Assembly: GCA_958295665.1 (NCBI GenBank)
Contig: OY282560.1
Span: forward strand, 93,844,311-93,908,310
Length of the DNA: 64,000 nt
Direction of reading: 5' to 3'
Source of the DNA: Tipula vernalis
Lineage: Eukaryota; Arthropoda; Insecta; Diptera; Tipulidae
The translations under genes were made by a program, and so were the position numbers. Positions within the stretch are counted from its first letter, which is position 1. Each line of letters opens with the position of its first letter. This document shows positions 33,508 through 47,202 of the stretch, piece after piece. The notes under the pieces were generated by a model that made no database searches, was not told the DNA's origin, and saw nothing but the letters and a program-made list of their open reading frames with translations.

Positions 33508-35240
33508 GTTAATATCGGGGTCACTATTATCATCATTTCATGATGATAATGGTGACCCCTGATATTAACATATCATGTTAATGATTCATTTATAAACTCT
33601 TTTATCAAAACTGAAATTTGGGGGAAGGAAGACGCAAGCCATTTAATACTATTCTCACTGACTTTTATTTTTTTAATTTGCTAGCAGAAAAGTATTTAGC
33701 AATTTTTAATAAAAGCTTAAAAAGTTGATTATCTGAAATATTTAACTCATTAAGGGTCAAAATTGCAATGACTAAATTTAAGAAACTGAGTCTTAGACAC
33801 AATACTAGATGCTGGTGACCCCGAAATTAATTTTTCAAATTTTGAAGATTCAAGCCCTAAATTTTAGTTAAAAAGCTAAGGTTCTAAATTTTGTAATTTG
33901 TTAAAAATACTCCAAATATAACATTGTTATAACAAATAAGCTTAAAAAACATCTTTTTAGACGGTTTCTTATCAAAACTGAAACAGAAACTGAAGACGGA
34001 CCAAGTCTAGATACTGGTGACCCCGAATTTAATTTTTTTAAACATTAAAGGTTCAAGCTATAAATTTGACCTAATTTTCGGAAGTGTTAAATTTATTCAA
34101 ATTTCAGTCTAGTACCAAAAATTCTTCAAAGAGCTTTCTGCTTAAACACATTTTGAACAAAATTGAAAGGTAAACTGACTTGATATTGGTGACCGCGACA
34201 CTAATATTTTAAAATTTCCCAAATTCTAGGTTTTATATTGAATAAAAATGCTTTGTAGTTTAACAGCGAGTAGTTTAATAATTTTAAACTAAAGCTTAAA
34301 AGCTCATTTTCTGAAATATTTTATTGACCTTTTACTCTGAGATCCGGCCTATATACAGGTACATCTAAATTTGTGAAATTTTAAAGTTTCAATATATAAA
34401 TTTGAATTAAAATAAGCTTTAGCAAACTTTAAAATTAAATTAAAATGTTTTAGTGCTAAAATTGGTAATCTAAGGGTAAATATTTTAGCAATTTAAAAGC
34501 TTAACAAGCTCATTTCTAAAATGTTAAATTTATTGAGGAATAACATCATAGAAACTGAAAAATACGTACGACTATAGGTTAAAACCCAGAAATTAACGTT
34601 TTGAAATCTTTAAAATTTTAAAATTAAACTAGAAAGCTTGCGTTTTAAAATTATAATATTATCAAATAGCTTAAAAATTTATTCAATTTTTACTTTAATA
34701 CCAATAAGCTTAAAATCTATCTAACAGAATTAATTTTAGACATTTTGTTATCTACAGTGAAAGCAGTACTGAAGGAAGTTAAAGTCTATACCGCTGATTC
34801 TGAACCTTTTAAAAGCTTAAAGGTTTAAGCTCTAAATTTTAAATTAAAAGCTGTATCTAATTTGTTTGGGACGTTTAAAATCAACCATCCAAAATTTATA
34901 AAGCTAACTTCCTAAAAGGTTTAATTTTATTAAATTTCAGTCTAGTACCAAAAGCTTCGAAAAGCTTATTACTTAAACACCTTTTTATCACAAGTGGAAG
35001 GCTAACTGAAGGAAGACCTAATGCTTGATACTTGTGACACCGACAATAATTTTTTTAAATCTCTAAAATTAAACTCGAAAAGTGAATGATTTAGTTTAAA
35101 CTAAACACTAAATGTGAAATTACAATCTGTCTGTTATTTAGTAGGGAGTTTTAAAATCTACTATCCAAAATTAAAAAGCTTTACTTAAACACAATTTTAT
35201 GAAAACTGAAATAAACCCCAAACGGTATTACTGGCACATT
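33480..35240. repeat. Highly degenerate tandem array, ~200-bp unit
   Basis: A phrase like 'gatactggtgaccccgaatttaa' returns, increasingly altered, near 33815, 34012, 34185, 34360, 34575, 34790 and 35025. Each is followed by 'aggttcaagctctaaattt' variants and 'aaaagcttaaaa', and preceded by 'gaaactgaaggaagac' variants. Spacing is 170-240 bp. This is an old satellite whose units have drifted far apart; the exact number of copies is uncertain. Confidence 0.7.
33508..33569. repeat. Hairpin with ~28-bp arms at the edge of the array
   Basis: 'gttaatatcggggtcac' on the left is mirrored by 'gtgacccctgatattaac' on the right, with 'attatcatcat'/'atgatgataat' between them and a loop of a few bases. The word 'ggtgacccc' is the same one that recurs in the adjoining degenerate array, here present in both orientations. 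Confidence 0.85.
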
Positions 35241-38200
35241 TCAAATGGAGACCAAACCTTAATCTCTGATTGTGCATGAAATTGGCAATAATATGGATTA
35301 TATCAACAGAAAAATATTTATCAAGGCCGATTTACATGCATACACAAAGTTTACCCTCCTGAGATGAAGAGCTCCCTTCATTTTTGTACATGTTTTGCTA
35401 GGAAACGCAGGATACCTCTAACTGTTACTTTAGCAGCTGCAATAATTTCTAGGCGATACATACTCCGGAGTTTAGATTCCACATGTTAGTACTAAATTGA
35501 AATTATTTGAACTTTTTAAAGTACATATATGCTAAAATTTAAAATGTCCAGTGGTAACAAAAACTGAAAAAGCTCCCAAAATAAAACACTTCTCAGTGGT
35601 TTGGGGGTAACATGAAAAAGTGTTAAATAAAATTACGAAATCACGTTTCAATCAGTTGTTGAATGATGATGAAAAGCTCGATTAAATCTTCCTCAAAGCT
35701 TTAAGTAAAATAGGAATTTGTGAATATTTAATTCAATATTATACTTAAAGAAGCCTAAAAGCACAAAATACAATTTAAAATTATGTGCAAAATAGTTCGA
35801 CCTATAGTTTAAAGGGATTTAGAAGATTTCAAATTTGGCTTGTAAAATAAAATTAGATAGTGATATTGAAGAAATTATTGGTACGCAAAACTTTGTAACT
35901 TAGTGAGTGCTATAATAGCTAATTGTCACTAGCATTAAAAGTAAAACTGTATAATATTCCGTTAGGGGCCTTTTTATTGTTGAGCTTACTATCAAAAAAA
36001 TCTATTTGGTTAATTAACGATGATATTACCATAACGATTTAACTAAGCGATGGAGGCCATGTCCAAATAAATAATTCTTTTAAAATATTATTTTTTACTT
36101 TACCATCTCAAAACAAAATCATGCTTTATTGAAACCCATTTTTATTAAATGTACGCTATGATGAGCTTTCTACAATATTCATCAACGTAAATCGTACACG
36201 TGTTCTACCATTCCCATATAGAATCGTTTATTATCTCGTTTTAGTGAAGCACATGAAATATAAATTATTAAAATGGTTGAGTCAACTTGATCGTTTTGTT
36301 ATTGTGAGATGATGTTCTTTACGTACATCTTTATGTTTATGGCAAAATAGAATTTCAAATTATAAATTATACAGTTCGGTCCAATGCAATAATTTTGATA
36401 AGAATAACAAAATATTTACTCGTGTACGTCGTTATATAATAACAAAACAAAAATCAGATTGTGGGGGTTCAAGAATTATTTTCGAACACAAGAAAAAGAT
36501 GTTTCCAGCAAAGACGATAAGTTAGAGAAATTTTCGTTTGCGGAAATAACGAATATATTAGGATTGATTGAATTATATTTTAGGAAAATTGGTAAAGGAA
36601 AATTTGTTGTATTTGTAGAAAAATTCGTATACAACTGAAACGGTAATTTGACCAAATTGAAATTTGTTATTTTGAAGCCATGTGTGCGGTTGCCACTTAG
36701 GTCCACTTTGGGTAATGTGTTTGTTTCTTTTATGTTATTATCTTATTTGAAAATCCAAATGAAAGTTTACTAAATATTTAATGTCGGATTTTGACCTGCT
36801 AAAATCACTGATGCTTTCCTTTTTGAAGAAACGCAATTTATTGTTTTTCATCAGAATATTAAAAGCAAGAAATATAAATAAGCCTCAAGAAAATACTTTA
36901 TCAGAAAACGAATGGTCCAGGCAAAAAGGTCAGTAATTTAGAAAATTCAGAAACTCAATTAGTAATTATTGGGTAAACAATTTTTTCCTATGCTTGATTT
37001 CGATTAAATTGTTAAATGGTTTATTCTGTTACATTATTCAAAGGTAAACTCGACCAAAGCCGAAATCAACAATAAACAATTCTGTAATGGTGTAGAAAAT
37101 ACAAATTGTTGCCACAGAAAAATTTCTAACAACCTTAAATTCGTACAAGTTTTAGAAACTCGGATCTGAAAGCGGTTTATGGTTGCCGAAATTAATTTAA
37201 AAAGTGATTTTTTGTGATCATATCTGGACAATTTATTGGCGAAGATAAAATATTTTTTTCTACATAATTCCCTTTTATCGAATACTGATAAAATATAACT
37301 TCTATTCATTATAAAACCATCAACCATTCAGTTAAAAACTCTTCAAATAGTAATAATCATTATCGAAATGTCTCAACTGTTGCTCCAAATTGATATTCAA
37401 ATCCATATATGTACGCAGAAATATTCGCAGAAAAAAATAAATCGGTTTCAAATGATGGTCGTTACAGTGTTACTGAATTCATGTACTATATGGAGGTTAC
37501 ACTTACAATCCACTCGAAAAGGATACATTTATAATATAACATCACTATACCACTGTAAATGTAAAAATAGCTAAATAACCTTTAAATATACAAAACAATT
37601 AATTCTCATTGTCACCATTTTTATTGTATTATATTCCAAAACTTAATATAATTACAAAATTATTAGAGTCATCATCACCATTTGTTGTATATGTACGCCA
37701 GTTGTTGCTTATAATATAAACGGTCAAATAATTCGTTTATGATTCCCCCTATTATTTACTCGTCCCCAAACGCTTGAGAAATCTTAGTCTACAATCTGTA
37801 TTTTATTTGATGCTCTATACGCATTTATATTCTATATAGAGAGAATAAAGATTAACTCTAAAATTAATGACCATGGCTGTTATTGTTTTTAAGTCGTAAA
37901 ATTAAAAGTGAAATGTTTACGGTTTTTCTTTTGTTTTTTTTGTATCTATCTTAAGCCTCAAGATATAAATAGAATAGAAATGTTGAAGAAATATATGATA
38001 CAAAAAAAAAAAATTCCAAATCTTCTCTTACGCAATAGAATTTGATTCAATCACTGGAAATTTATCGTCGCATTTTTTTTTTGTTGGTTTAACAAAATAT
38101 TGCTGCATGAAAGAATGGGATTTTTAAAAGACAGCAGCATAATTTTAAATTATTTTCAAGTGTGAGCTGTTAAAAAAAATTTCCAAGTTTTCTTTTAGTT

Positions 38201-38923
38201 GAATTATGTATTATAAAATTGTAGTATTGCACATAAAGCACACAGATTTAGAAAGAGGATCCTTTATCATCCTTTTTCATACCCCAAAAAATATTATTTA
38301 ATATAGCGACAAAAGTTTGAACTGGATTAAATGTTTAAAGTCGTTTTGGGTTTATAGAGATTCAAAATAGAATTTTTGTTGTTGGTGTTGATATAAGAAA
38401 GGCAAGGTTATTTATTTAGGGAGTTACATTAAACCAAACTTAAGCAAATATTACCATAATGTTTTATTCTTAGTCGCAACAACAACAACAACAACAGCAA
38501 CCAAAATCAAAAGTAATAATCATTCTTTATTTAAGTCTTATGATAACAGCCAAAAAACAAAAGTTATGAGTTTTTTGGAAAAATTGGACTATATAAATAT
38601 GGGTATCAAAATATTGATGTATTAAAGATTAAAAGTCAACCATTTTAAATTTTATTTAAAATGCAGGATTTTCCTTCTTAGAATTTTTGGAAGTTAAAGT
38701 TTAATCCACCACCCGACTTTTGAAGGAAAGCGTGTTGTTTGCTAAAACTATTTTTTCGTCATCGTCTAGCATCCTGGTTTGACCAATATATTCCAAACTT
38801 GTGGACCAATTATAAATCACAGAGAAAGGCCAAGGCAGCAGACACAAGAGGTAAAGAAACACATATATAACTCAACAAACGTATCTGCCACATTTCGGTG
38901 ACGACTTTTTCTACTTTCCAAAT
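35241..38923. other. AT-rich region without recognised genes
   Basis: About 3.7 kb of low-complexity-leaning sequence with only short open frames. A small CAA run lies at about 38478-38500. No element or domain was recognised. Confidence 0.5.
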
Positions 38924-39123
38924 NNNNNNNNNNNNNNNNNNNNNNNNNNNNNNNNNNNNNNNNNNNNNNNNNNNNNNNNNNNNNNNNNNNNNNNNNNNNN
39001 NNNNNNNNNNNNNNNNNNNNNNNNNNNNNNNNNNNNNNNNNNNNNNNNNNNNNNNNNNNNNNNNNNNNNNNNNNNNNNNNNNNNNNNNNNNNNNNNNNNN
39101 NNNNNNNNNNNNNNNNNNNNNNN
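38924..39123. other. Assembly gap of exactly 200 N
   Basis: A round 200-base N run, which looks like a default scaffolding spacer and not a measured distance. Sequence resumes inside the repeat unit also found at 43306. Confidence 0.99.
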
Positions 39124-39150
39124 AATTTCCGGTAGCGAAAGCATTATGCA

Positions 39151-42006
39151 ACAAATATAAAAGATAAAATCAATAAAATATAAAATATAAAATATAAAAT
39201 ATAAAATATAAAATATAAAATATAAAATATAAAATATAAAATATAAAATATAAAATATAAAATATAAAATATAAAATATAAAATATAAAATATAAAATAT
39301 AAAATATAAATATAAAATATAAAATATAAAATTAAAATATAAAATATAAAATATAAAATATAAAAATATAAAATATAAAATATAAAATATAAAATATTAA
39401 AATATAAAATATAAAATATAAAATATAAAATATAAAATATAAAATATAAAATATAAAATATAAAATATAAAATATAAAATATAAAATATAAAATATAAAA
39501 TATAAAATATAAAAATATAAAATATAAAATATAAAATATAAAATATAAAATATAAAATATAAAATATAAAATATAAAATATAAAATATAAAATATAAAAT
39601 ATAAAATATAAAATATAAAATATAAAATATAAAATATAAAATATAAAATATAAAATATAAAATATAAAATATAAAATATAAAATATAAAATTAAAATATA
39701 AAATATTAAATATATAAATATAAAATATAAAATATAAAATATAAAATATAAAATATAAAATATAAAATATAAAATATAAAATATAAAATATAAAATATAA
39801 AATATAAAATATAAAATATAAAATATAAAATATAAAATATAAAATATAAAATATAAAATATAAAATATAAAATATAAAATATAAAATATAAAATATAAAA
39901 TATAAAATATAAAATATAAAATATAAAATATAAAAATATAAAATATAAATATAAAATATAAAATATAAAATATAAAATATAAAATATAAAATATAAAATA
40001 TAAAATATAAAATATAAAATATAAAATATAAAATATAAATATAAAATATAAAAATATAAAATATAAAATATAAAAATATAAAATATAAAATATAAAATAT
40101 AAAATATAAAATATAAAATATAAAATATAAAATATAAAATATAAAATATAAAATATAAATATAAAATATAAAATATAAAATATAAATATAAATAATATAA
40201 ATATAAATATAAATATAAAATATAAAATATAAAATATAAAATATAAAATATAAAATATAAAATATAAAATATAAAATATAAAATATAAAATATAAAATAT
40301 AAAATATAAAATATAAAATATAAAATATAAAATATAAAATATAAAATATAAAATATAAAATATAAAATATAAAATATAAAATATAAAATATAAAATATAA
40401 AATATAAAATATAAAATATAAAATATAAATATAAAATATAAAATATAAAATATAAAATATAAAATATAAAATATAATAAATATAAAATATAAAATATAAA
40501 ATATAAAATATAAAATATAAAATATAAAATATAAAAATATAAAATATAAAATATAAATATAAAATATAAAATATAAAATATAAAATATAAAATATAAAAT
40601 ATAAAATATAAAATATAAAATATAAAATATAAAATATAAATATAAAATATAAAATATAAAATATAAAATATAAAAATATAAAATATAAAATATAAAAATA
40701 TAAAATATAAAATATAAAATATAAAATATAAAATATAAAATATAAAAATAAAATATAAAATATAAAATATAAAATATAAAATATAAAATATAAAATATAA
40801 AATATAAAATATAAAATATAAATATAATAAAATATAAAATATAAAATATAAAATATAAAAGTATAAATATAAAATATAAAATATAAAATATAAAATATAA
40901 AAATATAAATTATAAAATATTAAATATAAAATATAAAATATAAAATATAAAATATAAAATATAAATATAATATAAAATATAAAATATAAAATATAAAAAT
41001 AATAAAATATAAAATATAAATATAAATATAAAATATAAAATATAAAATATAAAATATAAAATATAAAATATAAAATATAAAATATAAAATATAAAATATA
41101 AAATATAAAATATAAATATAAAATATAAAATATAAAATATAAAATATAAAATATAAAATATAAAATATAAATATAAAATATAAAATATAAAATATAAAAT
41201 ATAAAATATAAAATATAAAATATAAAATATAAAATATAAAATATAAAATATAAAATATAAAATATAAAATATAAAATATAAAATATAAAATATAAATATA
41301 AAATATAAAATATAAAATATAAAATATAAAATATAAAATATAAAATATAAAATATAAAATATAAAATATAAAATATAAAATATAAATATAAAATATAAAA
41401 TAAAAATATAAAATATATAAATATAAAATATAAAATATAAAATATAAAATATAAAATATAAAATATAAAATATAAAAATATAAAATATAAAATATAAAAT
41501 ATAAAATATAAAATATAAAATATAAAATATAAAATATAAAAATATAAAATATAAAATATAAAATATAAATATAAAATATAAAATATAAAATATAAAATAT
41601 AAAATATAAAAATATAAAATATAAAATATAAAATATAAAATATAAAATATAAATAAAATATAAAATATAAAATATAAAATATAAAATATAAAATATAAAA
41701 TATAAAATATAAATATAAAATATAAAATATAAAATATAAAATATAAAATATAAAATATAAAATATAAAATATAAAATATAAAATATAAAATATAAAATAT
41801 AAAATATAAAATATAAAATATAAAATATAAAATATAAATATAAAATATAAATATAAAATATAAAATATAAAATATAAAATATAAAATATAAAATATAAAA
41901 TATAAAATATAAAATAAAATATAAAATGTAAAATATAAAATATAAATATAAAATGTAAAATATAAAATATAGTATATAAAATATAAAAAATAAAATATAA
42001 AAATAT
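39151..42006. repeat. (AAAATAT)n satellite array 1, imperfect
   Basis: Nearly 2.9 kb of a 7-bp AAAATAT repeat with frequent one-base losses, giving units such as AAATAT. It is introduced by 'aatttccggtagcgaaagc' (39124) and ends with a few variant units before 'tgttacgaactggg'. On the minus strand it reads as endless YILYFIF heptads, which is an artefact and not a protein. Confidence 0.97.
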
Positions 42007-43247
42007 TGTTACGAACTGGGCTTCTGAGTTCATCCGGATTTTGCCATTAAAAACACTGTGTACTTTTACGTCACTTAACTCTACTCTATTTCTCTTTCTT
42101 TAAATCTGTCTGCTTGCCGCTGATGGGGTCTATGACAACAGATTTATTTCACTTGTTACTCTAATCTTTGCAATTTTAAAGAATTTTAGAGTAAAATTTC
42201 CTGTGACACAGCCATCGAGTAACTACAGGTATCGAGTGTTCAGTAAGCGAGTTTGTTCTGTATTTTCCATCCTAGTCTCGTAGAACAGCAGAAAGCAAAT
42301 ATGTCGAAAAGTACTAAAACGCTTCTTAATTTCTCTATTCTAATGAGGTATTTTTATTACTAATTTTATTTTAATTCTAAAACAAAAGCTAACGGTTGTC
42401 TCAAAATACAAAATGTTGTTGTTAAACTACGTAACCATAGTACTCTTTGATTTCACAATTTAAAAAAAACCATTCAAAATTTGACCCTTTTTAAACAAAA
42501 TTAAAAAATGTAGGTGAACCTATTCATATGATTATGAGTGTATTGGATGTCAAGTACTTGAATTCAAGCTTACGTTCATATACATATATTCGATTTAATT
42601 TAGTCAAGTGGTTATGCGGATGCGGCGAATGTTCCACAAAACTTCATTTTGTTGGTAAATTTTCAAAAAAATTATGATTTCTGCCTTCTCCACTTTTTTA
42701 GATGTCAAAAATGTTACCTTCACTATTTCGATAAAAGACTTTCCACACTGCTAAATTTTATAATTTGGATCATCTCAGACGACTCGAATTGTTAGTGGTT
42801 TATTGTCTGTTATAATGATGAATTTTCGGCTATAAATGTAAGGAAGAAAATGTGGAGAAATGTTGGGCCCGAAAATTACTGGCATCACAGGTTAAACATC
42901 TTTGTAAAATCTGAATATTTTAAAATAGGCTTTTGAACTACTAAGAATATTTTATCGATCGATAGCTTTTCTAGTTAACAATAAGTCATAAATTAAACAA
43001 TTTTTATTTGGGTTAGGGCTCATTTTTATTTCTTTTTTACTAATTAAAGCTTTGGCTTTGGAACCCTATGAGGGTTCATTTTCAAAAGCCGGGTTCATTT
43101 TCAAAAGCGTAATGAAAAATATATCAAAAATTCCTTCTTTTTATACAATACATAAATCAAAAAATAAAGCAATCACAAATTTTTATTAAAACCGACTTTT
43201 CATGGAAACGCTCAGCCATGTATTTTCGACAAAAAAAAACCTAGCTA
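42007..43247. repeat. 1.24-kb macro-repeat unit, copy 1
   Basis: This non-satellite segment recurs at 44862-46102 at a constant offset of 2855 bases, with no difference that I could see by eye. It contains no clear coding sequence; several stretches ('gtaagcgagtttgttctg', 'cttgccgctgatggggtc') are less AT-rich than the rest. Its start, TGTTACGAAC, looks like an LTR-type end, but this was not confirmed. Confidence 0.95.
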
Positions 43248-43352
43248 TGGTTATGTCTTCATTATTTAATGTAAGAAAACGTTACACAAAACCGTTTTTA
43301 AATGAATTTCCGGTAGCGAAAGCATTATGCAACAAATATAAAAGATAAAATC

Positions 43353-44861
43353 AATAAAATATAAAATATAAAATATAAAATATAAAATATAAAATATAAA
43401 ATATAAAATATAAAATATAAAATATAAAATATAAAATATAAAATATAAAATATAAAATATAAAATATAAAATATAAAATATAAAATATAAAATATAAAAT
43501 ATAAAATATAAAATATAAAATATAAAATATAAAATATAAAATATAAAATATAAAATATAAAATATAAAATATAAAATATAAAATATAAAATATAAAATAT
43601 AAAATATAAAATATAAAATATAAAATATAAAATATAAAATATAAAATATAAAATATAAAATATAAAATATAAAATATAAAATATAAAATATAAAATATAA
43701 AATATAAAATATAAAATATAAAATATAAAATATAAAATATAAAATATAAAATATAAAATATAAAATATAAAATATAAAATATAAAATATAAAATATAAAA
43801 TATAAAATATAAAATATAAAATATAAAATATAAAATATAAAATATAAAATATAAAATATAAAATATAAAATATAAAATATAAAATATAAAATATAAAATA
43901 TAAAATATAAAATATAAAATATAAAATATAAAATATAAAATATAAAATATAAAATATAAAATATAAAATATAAAATATAAAATATAAAATATAAAATATA
44001 AAATATAAAATATAAAATATAAAATATAAAATATAAAATATAAAATATAAAATATAAAATATAAAATATAAAATATAAAATATAAAATATAAAATATAAA
44101 ATATAAAATATAAAATATAAAATATAAAATATAAAATATAAAATATAAAATATAAAATATAAAATATAAAATATAAAATATAAAATATAAAATATAAAAT
44201 ATAAAATATAAAATATAAAATATAAAATATAAAATATAAAATATAAAATATAAAATATAAAATATAAAATATAAAATATAAAATATAAAATATAAAATAT
44301 AAAATATAAAATATAAAATATAAAATATAAAATATAAAATATAAAATATAAAATATAAAATATAAAATATAAAATATAAAATATAAAATATAAAATATAA
44401 AATATAAAATATAAAATATAAAATATAAAATATAAAATATAAAATATAAAATATAAAATATAAAATATAAAATATAAAATATAAAATATAAAATATAAAA
44501 TATAAAATATAAAATATAAAATATAAAATATAAAATATAAAATATAAAATATAAAATATAAAATATAAAATATAAAATATAAAATATAAAATATAAAATA
44601 TAAAATATAAAATATAAAATATAAAATATAAAATATAAAATATAAAATATAAAATATAAAATATAAAATATAAAATATAAAATATAAAATATAAAATATA
44701 AAATATAAAATATAAAATATAAAATATAAAATATAAAATATAAAATATAAAATATAAAATATAAAATATAAAATATAAAATGTAAAATATAAAATATAAA
44801 ATATAAAATGTAAAATATAAAATATAGTATATAAAATATAAAAAATAAAATATAAAAATAT
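43353..44861. repeat. (AAAATAT)n satellite array 2, almost perfect
   Basis: About 1.5 kb of the same 7-bp unit in essentially unbroken phase, in contrast to array 1. It shares the same lead-in (from 43305) and the same variant units at its right edge (44780-44861) as array 1. The long open frame on the minus strand is an artefact. Confidence 0.98.
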
Positions 44862-46102
44862 TGTTACGAACTGGGCTTCTGAGTTCATCCGGATTTTGCC
44901 ATTAAAAACACTGTGTACTTTTACGTCACTTAACTCTACTCTATTTCTCTTTCTTTAAATCTGTCTGCTTGCCGCTGATGGGGTCTATGACAACAGATTT
45001 ATTTCACTTGTTACTCTAATCTTTGCAATTTTAAAGAATTTTAGAGTAAAATTTCCTGTGACACAGCCATCGAGTAACTACAGGTATCGAGTGTTCAGTA
45101 AGCGAGTTTGTTCTGTATTTTCCATCCTAGTCTCGTAGAACAGCAGAAAGCAAATATGTCGAAAAGTACTAAAACGCTTCTTAATTTCTCTATTCTAATG
45201 AGGTATTTTTATTACTAATTTTATTTTAATTCTAAAACAAAAGCTAACGGTTGTCTCAAAATACAAAATGTTGTTGTTAAACTACGTAACCATAGTACTC
45301 TTTGATTTCACAATTTAAAAAAAACCATTCAAAATTTGACCCTTTTTAAACAAAATTAAAAAATGTAGGTGAACCTATTCATATGATTATGAGTGTATTG
45401 GATGTCAAGTACTTGAATTCAAGCTTACGTTCATATACATATATTCGATTTAATTTAGTCAAGTGGTTATGCGGATGCGGCGAATGTTCCACAAAACTTC
45501 ATTTTGTTGGTAAATTTTCAAAAAAATTATGATTTCTGCCTTCTCCACTTTTTTAGATGTCAAAAATGTTACCTTCACTATTTCGATAAAAGACTTTCCA
45601 CACTGCTAAATTTTATAATTTGGATCATCTCAGACGACTCGAATTGTTAGTGGTTTATTGTCTGTTATAATGATGAATTTTCGGCTATAAATGTAAGGAA
45701 GAAAATGTGGAGAAATGTTGGGCCCGAAAATTACTGGCATCACAGGTTAAACATCTTTGTAAAATCTGAATATTTTAAAATAGGCTTTTGAACTACTAAG
45801 AATATTTTATCGATCGATAGCTTTTCTAGTTAACAATAAGTCATAAATTAAACAATTTTTATTTGGGTTAGGGCTCATTTTTATTTCTTTTTTACTAATT
45901 AAAGCTTTGGCTTTGGAACCCTATGAGGGTTCATTTTCAAAAGCCGGGTTCATTTTCAAAAGCGTAATGAAAAATATATCAAAAATTCCTTCTTTTTATA
46001 CAATACATAAATCAAAAAATAAAGCAATCACAAATTTTTATTAAAACCGACTTTTCATGGAAACGCTCAGCCATGTATTTTCGACAAAAAAAAACCTAGC
46101 TA
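44862..46102. repeat. 1.24-kb macro-repeat unit, copy 2
   Basis: Second copy of 42007-43247. Similarity stops at 46102, where copy 1 continues towards array 2 and this copy continues into the Penelope-like relic. Confidence 0.95.
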
Positions 46103-46171
46103 ATGCGCGCTTTCATATAAAAACGGTTGTACAATTGAATAAAAATAAAATTGCATGAGGCAAAATACAAT

Positions 46172-46930
46172 TTAGATGAACAAATCATAAGAGTGGCCAA
46201 TATAAACGTAATCTTCAATGATATTTATTGAATTTGTACTTGATTTAATTTGTAGCATTTCAAAAATCGATCTTTTTCTAAAAATTTTTTGTTTTTCGAG
46301 AATTTTTATATTATCTAAACTGATTTGATGGTTTGTATTTTTCAGATGTCGTGTAAGTTGTTGTGCACGTCCTACAATTTTAAAGTTATAATTTTTGAAA
46401 AGATTTTTGATTTTTTCGTAAAGATTTTTAACGTAGGGAATGGCCAAATAATTAAGTGGTTTCATTTGTTGATCTTGAATTAAAATTTGTATGGGCATTT
46501 TTTGTTTCCTAATTATGTGGTTTACCAATTTTTCCGGATATTGGTTTCGACATTATGTATCTTTTAGAATTTTTAAATTTGTATTGTGAAATTTAGTATC
46601 GGAATGTTTTAGAATTTTTTGGGTCAAAATTTTAATGGTGTTAATTTTATAATTGTTGGGAAGCCAAGAATGAAAATTTAGTTATCTACCGGACCAAGTA
46701 TTTTTATGGTATCAATCACAAGTAATTTTTCCATTTGGTTCATGAATCAGCAGAATGTCCAAAAATGAAATTTTGTTATCTACTGTTTTTTCTAAGGTAC
46801 ATTTTATTCTGTTGATTTTCGAATAAAATTTTTCTAAAAATGAATCAATTTCGTTTATTGGTATTGCCGTAATCATATCGTCCACATATCTAAAGTAAAA
46901 CACTGGTTGAAAATCTAGCATATTTGTTAT
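46172..46930 (-). pseudogene. Penelope-like element: RT C-terminus and partial GIY-YIG region
   Basis: The minus strand at 46921-46712 reads 'LDFQPVFYFRYVDDMITAI' and 'ISFLDILL', the catalytic YVDD of Penelope-like RT and its next conserved block. About 46690-46640 gives 'LNFHSWLPNN', and 46528-46172 gives 'IPYVKNLYEKIKNLFKNYN' followed directly by 'GRAQQLTRHLKNTNHQIS' and 'KRSIFEMLQI'. The latter is the end of the GIY-YIG nuclease. The GIY and YIG motifs themselves have been deleted from between these two pieces. Stops and frame changes separate the blocks. Penelope elements use this nuclease to nick targets for RT priming. Confidence 0.85.
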
Positions 46931-47110
46931 AATATGTCCTAAGTATACGTTTTCCTATTTTTAGAGAATTGATATTTTTGGCGATTTAATTTTAAAGAAT
47001 TTTTTCGGAGGAAATTGAAATCTTCTTCTAATTTCTGTTCTATGTTCTTGCCATAAACAACAATGTTGTCCATATACACGAAATTTAAGTTTTTTTGAAT
47101 TTAAAGTTAT
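46931..47110 (-). pseudogene. Short Ty3/gypsy RT fragment fused to the Penelope relic
   Basis: On the minus strand, pieces 'YMDNIVVYGKN' and 'FLRKNSLKLNRQKYQFS' with 'YLGHIIT' in another frame correspond to the YxDD catalytic block and the following 'KC.F....YLGHII' block of Ty3/gypsy RT. It passes straight into the Penelope sequence at about 46925, so the junction joins two different element classes. Confidence 0.7.
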
Positions 47111-47202
47111 TTATTTTTAATCACTCAACCAATCTATCTGCCTGTATCGACAGCTTTTTCAATGTTCATTTTTTAAATTGCTTTATTGAATGTAAATAAT
47201 AT

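Noticed and set aside
38810..39167. Open frames running across the N gap
   Set aside because: They are open only because N is read as any residue.
39706..42033. 775-codon open frame of YILYFIF-type heptads (minus)
   Set aside because: It is the translation of the (AAAATAT)n satellite. A 7-bp unit cycles through three frames in 21 bases without a stop, so length means nothing here.
43266..44888. 540-codon open frame of the same heptads (minus)
   Set aside because: Same cause: a satellite translation and not a hydrophobic protein.
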